Source of the DNA: Armatimonadota bacterium
GTDB lineage: Bacteria; Armatimonadota; Fimbriimonadia; Fimbriimonadales; Fimbriimonadaceae
DNA: 64,000 bases
NCBI GenBank assembly: GCA_018268375.1
Contig: JAFDWS010000002.1
Coordinates: forward strand, 992,001-1,056,000
Direction of reading: 5' to 3'
Shown here: positions 60,455 to 64,000 of the stretch, in pieces
Layout of the letters: each line of letters starts with the position of its first letter
Numbering within the stretch: position 1 is the stretch's first letter
Made by a program: the position numbers and the translations under genes
Notes under the pieces: model-generated
Database searches by the model: none
Seen by the model: only the letters and a program-made list of their open reading frames with translations
What the model was told of the DNA's origin: nothing

Positions 60455-61980
60455 CGCGCACCACCATAATCATAAACAATCGCGCGGCGGCGAGATTCCG
60501 ACCAGACTCCAATCATGACTGCCAAGATGCCCAAGACGGTGATCTTGGCGATCGCGACCTCTGGGGTGTCATACGGAAATGTGATCCAGTTCACGCTGCC
60601 CGTCCAACCCGGCTTGACCGAACCCGTCGACACGGTCGCGAGTTCCATCATTCCAAGCAAGAACAGGACGGCCGGCCCGACGAGAAACATGAAGAGCAAG
60701 TGGAACCGCCGCGCGGCTTCGGGGCCGGTGTTCCAAAGGATCGCTGACGCAGCCCAGCCCAACGACCAGATGAACGCCCAAGCGACCGCGACGCCGGCCA
60801 CCTTGAGTAGCCCCTCGGCATCGAGCTTCATGGCCGCACCCTGTCCCAATAACGCGCCCAAGCAGGCGGTCACGATGAGGCAGATCAAGTAAGGCAATCC
60901 TGAGGCAGGAGTGCCCCGGAGCATCCACTTAAAGCTCCACACTCCATTGGGCCAGTACTTTGAACCCCCGGTCAAGCTCCAACTTGAAAGGTACGGCACA
61001 AAGATCGTGAACAAAAGGGTGAACGGCCAGACGAGTTGGGCGGGGTTCGAGGACCCGAAGGGAATCGATGCTCCGCCTGAACCAGCTCCTGTCACCAGCG
61101 CTGGGATCAGAAACGCGAGGAGGAGCCCGTGAATGCGCAAGCTGAACGTCTCCTTCGACCCCGCGGAAGACATCGCTGATCCAGCTCCGAGAAGGAAGAA
61201 CTTGGACAAGAAGAAGGATACAAAGGCGGTCGGAACCCAGAGTGGCATCGAAAGGCCGAACACCTCGGTCCTGGCCCCGATCACCCCAACGTTGACGTAC
61301 GGTCCCAGCCCTGCCAGCGGTGGCACCATCGAGAACCCACTCCGGGCCATGGGCAACACCGAAGTGAGCGAGATCACGTTTGTGTAGCCGAACACCGCGA
61401 GCCAGCTCCAAAAGACGCTTGCGATCGGCTTACCCGTCATCACCGCGATCGGAATGCTCAGGGCCATGTAAACGAGGCCATGGAACGAAATCAAGAGGTA
61501 CGAGGACAAGACGTCGCCCCAAGACGCCCCACCCAACATCACGCTCACCGAGGCGACAGGCAGGGACACCGCAAGCAGGATCAAAATGTAACGGTAAGAC
61601 GAGACGAGCTTCCCCACAAGGAAGTACTTGCTCGACATCGGCGACGAGAAGACCAAGTCGATCATCTTGGTCTGGTACTCACTGACGATCCCGACTGTCG
61701 CGACGACCGGAGCGATCAATGCGACCAAGAACTCCAGCATGCCGATGATCACGGAGTAATACGTCCGCAACTGCCCTTGAATATCGGCCGCAGACCGCAT
61801 CCCCTGGCTTTGAAGGCCCCAGTAAAAAGCGGCACCGGTCAAGACCAGGATCGACAAATAAGCCGTCAACAACCAGGGAGCCCGTGAACTGCGCAATTGC
61901 GACCGGTACTCGCGTCGCATCGGCGCATTGTCAGTGTAAATGCGCCACTGCTCGTTGACCCAAGTACCAAGTGTCGCCAT
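60451..61980 (-). CDS. ABC-2 type transporter permease
   Basis: 509 residues, about twelve membrane helices. N-terminal cytoplasmic part YRSQLRSSRAPWLLTAYLSILVLTGAAFYWG, then QTKMIDLVFSSPMSSKYFLVGKLVSSYRYILILLAVSLPVASVSVMLG, the pattern of NosY/gliding-type ABC-2 permeases. Partner of the ATPase encoded directly upstream (1-base overlap at 61980) and of the second permease at 62902. The stop overlaps the coiled-coil gene start by 4 bases. Cargo unknown. Confidence 0.87.
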   Translation of the reverse strand: MATLGTWVNEQWRIYTDNAPMRREYRSQLRSSRAPWLLTAYLSILVLTGAAFYWGLQSQGMRSAADIQGQLRTYYSVIIGMLEFLVALIAPVVATVGIVSEYQTKMIDLVFSSPMSSKYFLVGKLVSSYRYILILLAVSLPVASVSVMLGGASWGDVLSSYLLISFHGLVYMALSIPIAVMTGKPIASVFWSWLAVFGYTNVISLTSVLPMARSGFSMVPPLAGLGPYVNVGVIGARTEVFGLSMPLWVPTAFVSFFLSKFFLLGAGSAMSSAGSKETFSLRIHGLLLAFLIPALVTGAGSGGASIPFGSSNPAQLVWPFTLLFTIFVPYLSSWSLTGGSKYWPNGVWSFKWMLRGTPASGLPYLICLIVTACLGALLGQGAAMKLDAEGLLKVAGVAVAWAFIWSLGWAASAILWNTGPEAARRFHLLFMFLVGPAVLFLLGMMELATVSTGSVKPGWTGSVNWITFPYDTPEVAIAKITVLGILAVMIGVWSESRRRAIVYDYGGAR

Positions 61981-62909
61981 CAGTTCACCGCGCCAGTCGT
62001 GACCTGGAGGAACACGTCTTCAAGATTGGCGGCTTCTTCCCTGAACTCGATGACCCGATAGCCCTCGCTGACCAACACTCCGAGCAGATCGGCCTGCATG
62101 TCGCCGTCGCCGACAAACTCGACCGTCAACGTCGTCGAACCAGTCAGGTTGGTCGCTGCCACGCCTTCCTTTCCGTGAAGGAACATGCTTGCTTCACTGG
62201 CGCCCTCGATGACCTTCACATGCAGGATGCGAGTCTGCTGAATGCTTCGAACAATGTCTTCGACCCGGCCGTGGGTGACCATCTTGCCACGCTCAATGAT
62301 TCCAACGGTGTTGCAGAAGTCGGCGAGTTCCGGCAGGATGTGGGAGGACACGATGATCATCTTGCCCATCCGGCCGAGTTCGGCGATCAACTCCTTGAGT
62401 TCGGCCCTGGCGCGAGGATCAAGGCCGCTCGCGGGTTCGTCCAGCAGCAAGAGCGACGGGTCGTGCACCAGACATCGGGCCAGGGACAGGCGCTGTCGCA
62501 TGCCTCGTGACAGCGAGGTCGCCATCGCATCGCGCTTGGCCGTCAGGTCAACCAGTTCAAGGACGTTGTCAATGACGGACTGCCGCTCGACCTTCGGCAC
62601 CCGATAGACCGTCGCGAAGAAATCGAGGTACTCCCAAACCTTTACATCGTCGTAGATGCCGAAGTCGTCCGGCATGAAGCCGATTTGGCGTCGGACGGAC
62701 ATCGGGTCGACTCGGATGTCCCGGCCGTTCAGGATGGCGGTACCGGAATCAGGTTCGAGCAAGGTCGCCAGCATCCGGATCGTCGTCGTCTTGCCCGCAC
62801 CATTGGAGCCGATGAAGCCAAAGATGTCTCCGGGCTCGAGCGTAAAGGATATGTTGTCGACCGCCACTAACGGCCCGAACGCCTTGCGAAGGCCCTTGAC
62901 CTCAAGCAC
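61980..62909 (-). CDS. ABC transporter ATP-binding protein (NosF/CcmA type)
   Basis: 309 residues from GTG 62909, which has GGGAGG 8 bases upstream. Walker A IGSNGAGKTTT (~38-48), Q-loop GFMPDDFGIYDD, signature ATSLSRGMRQRLSLARCLVHDPSLLLLDEPASGLDP with the ABC C-motif LSRGM and Walker B, and an H-loop SSHILPEL. A C-terminal ~90-residue regulatory domain follows. It energises the permeases on either side. It overlaps the upstream permease by 8 bases and its stop overlaps the next gene by one base. Confidence 0.93.
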   Translation of the reverse strand: MLEVKGLRKAFGPLVAVDNISFTLEPGDIFGFIGSNGAGKTTTIRMLATLLEPDSGTAILNGRDIRVDPMSVRRQIGFMPDDFGIYDDVKVWEYLDFFATVYRVPKVERQSVIDNVLELVDLTAKRDAMATSLSRGMRQRLSLARCLVHDPSLLLLDEPASGLDPRARAELKELIAELGRMGKMIIVSSHILPELADFCNTVGIIERGKMVTHGRVEDIVRSIQQTRILHVKVIEGASEASMFLHGKEGVAATNLTGSTTLTVEFVGDGDMQADLLGVLVSEGYRVIEFREEAANLEDVFLQVTTGAVN

Positions 62910-63735
62910 TCGCGCGACCTCCCTTCTTCCGCTCGGTCTCGAGGGCACGGACCGACGCCCAGAGCAATCCTGCCCCGACGGCAATGTGGAAGACGGACGA
63001 GAATCCGACCGACAGGCCCGCGAAGCGAGCGTTTTGACTTAAGAGGCTGGACATGGCAACGAACGGGTGGTAGGCGAGAAGGGTGTCGACCAAGTCCTTG
63101 CTGATTGGAGCCATCGCGCTGACAAGGACCGCGATGACCACGTACAGCGCAAAGAGGCAGCCGATCGTTGCCGTCAACGCGCTCGACATGGTCTTGTTCA
63201 ATGCCGACATATAGACCGCGACCCCGGCGACTAGGACGTTCGCAGACAGCGTAAGGCCAAGGGCACCGGCCAACGCGATCGGGAAATTGACGTTGTCGAT
63301 GAATGCGGGCTGACCCTTGACGATGCGCATCATGCCGATCACGATTGCAGGGACCATCAAGGCAAGGATGGATGCGACCAGGGGGAGGAACGCCTTCGTC
63401 AGCTTGGCCGCCACGATCTGGGCACCCGTAACCGGTGCGACGAGCAACAAATCGAGCGACTTCTTCTCCCTTTCCCCAGCAAGTCCGCTGTAGAGCACAG
63501 CAGCTACGAGCAAGATCGAAATCAAGAGCATGCCGTACAGGAAAATGGATGGTTCAAACCAAGTGACCGACTGGACCGCCAAGGCGACCAGGCAGGCGTA
63601 GACCAGCAGTATGATCACCGCGACAATGGCCGTGCTCGCGGGCCAAGTGCCAATCCGCAGAGACCGTGAAAAGCTGCTCAGGCTCTTGGGCAAGCAAGGG
63701 TTTTCGGTAAAGAGGTCGCGCACGACGTGCCTCAC
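62902..63735 (-). CDS. ABC-2 type transporter permease (second)
   Basis: 277 residues from GTG 63735, overlapping the upstream stop by 4 bases (GTGA). About six membrane helices: ASTAIVAVIILLVYACLVALA, SIFLYGMLLISILLVAAVLYSGL, then EREKKSLDLLLVAPVTGAQIVAAKLTKAFLPLVASILALM, the ABC-2 core motif, and further helices ending SSVFHIAVGAGLLWASVRALETERKK. It is followed by the ATPase. The two permeases and the ATPase make up a complete exporter-type module. Confidence 0.87.
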   Translation of the reverse strand: MRHVVRDLFTENPCLPKSLSSFSRSLRIGTWPASTAIVAVIILLVYACLVALAVQSVTWFEPSIFLYGMLLISILLVAAVLYSGLAGEREKKSLDLLLVAPVTGAQIVAAKLTKAFLPLVASILALMVPAIVIGMMRIVKGQPAFIDNVNFPIALAGALGLTLSANVLVAGVAVYMSALNKTMSSALTATIGCLFALYVVIAVLVSAMAPISKDLVDTLLAYHPFVAMSSLLSQNARFAGLSVGFSSVFHIAVGAGLLWASVRALETERKKGGRASA

Positions 63736-64000
63736 TTGACGATGTCCCCCCATGTGTAGATCAAGGACGTGTCATCGTGCCGCTTCGCCACCACTCCGAC
63801 CGATGACCCGACCGGGAGTCCGGAGACAACGGCTTGGAGGACCAAGCCCTCACCGACCTTCGGTGTCGCGTGGCTGTTCCAGTTCGAAGACGGGCCAGAA
63901 TGGGAACCAATCTTGAACTCGAGTGTCTTGCCAACGGGAAGCGCGCCCGAGGTGCTGGCCACTCCGTTGTAGTTCATGCGGACAGCGTCAAAGTCGTAGG
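63732..64000 (-). CDS. Hypothetical protein, C-terminal end (5' partial)
   Basis: The reading frame continues past the window edge: the last codons before the first internal ATG read YDFDAVR, so the ATG at 63977 is internal. The ~89 visible residues are beta-rich with Gly/Ser turns (GALPVGKTLEFKIGSHSGPSSNWNSHATPKVGEGLVLQAVVSGLPVGSSVGVVAKRHDD). No family was recognised and no membrane segment is visible in this part. It is coupled by a 4-base overlap to the ABC permease, so it heads or belongs to the same operon. Confidence 0.6.
   Translation of the reverse strand, partial: YDFDAVRMNYNGVASTSGALPVGKTLEFKIGSHSGPSSNWNSHATPKVGEGLVLQAVVSGLPVGSSVGVVAKRHDDTSLIYTWGDIVK

Overview
The window is about 62 percent GC, gene-dense and bacterial. 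Two proteins carry a C-terminal PEP-CTERM sorting tail. There is also a TIGR03790-type lipoprotein, a GHL10-type glycosyl hydrolase, a two-heme cytochrome of the reaction-centre cytochrome type and a VWA/DUF58/MoxR/ABC block. This mixture suggests an aerobic Gram-negative-type heterotroph, most likely of the Armatimonadota (Fimbriimonadia-like). That assignment is inference, because the window has no rRNA. No phage, insertion sequence, integrase or CRISPR array was seen; the window reads as ordinary chromosome.

Layout. 1-5.7 kb: end of a PEP-CTERM protein, an alpha/beta hydrolase-like protein without its serine, a GH32 fructanase, a two-heme cytochrome c, pyrimidine-nucleoside phosphorylase and small unknowns. 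5.7-7.5 kb: an ECF sigma factor and a coupled unknown partner, flanked on both sides by clusters of GC-rich palindromic repeats. 7.5-12.3 kb: mtnA, a receiver-like protein without its aspartate, and the two subunit genes of a succinyl-CoA:3-ketoacid CoA-transferase separated by two unrelated genes. 12.3-20.7 kb: hisC-aroF, an M20 amidohydrolase, an AAA ATPase with an unknown partner, a histidine phosphatase, lnt and tRNA-Ser(TGA). 20.7-32.8 kb: a divergent SDR, a membrane Ser/Thr kinase, two tandem 504-residue deacetylase-like secreted proteins (the second without its metal histidines), a YjgR/HerA-like ATPase, a cyclic-nucleotide-binding protein, a GHL10 hydrolase, a metallophosphoesterase, a protein whose C-terminus resembles the phage Acb2/Tad1-type family, and Maf. 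32.9-43.5 kb: a DegT aminotransferase, a TIGR03790 lipoprotein, an orphan FecCD permease, an aminotransferase with RNase III, a PEP-CTERM protein, an M24 peptidase and a 1102-residue metzincin-type protease.

43.5-64 kb is one uninterrupted minus-strand block. Its upstream part (64.0-51.1 kb) encodes two ABC-2 permeases, an ABC ATPase, a coiled-coil membrane protein, a MoxR ATPase, a lipoprotein, a DUF58 protein and two VWA membrane proteins, with most starts overlapping the preceding stop. Its downstream part (51.1-43.5 kb) encodes RhaEW, RhaB and LutA-LutB-LutC. Together these could take L-rhamnulose through rhamnulose-1-phosphate and lactaldehyde to lactate and then pyruvate. The run continues without a gap into a MshEN/GspE-N-like acidic protein and a ParA-type ATPase.

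A recurring start-site signature stands out. At 18 genes a hexamer of the form TANNNT or CATAAT ends 6-8 bases (most often exactly 6) before the start codon, usually without a Shine-Dalgarno sequence. This suggests widespread leaderless transcription and was used to choose several starts.
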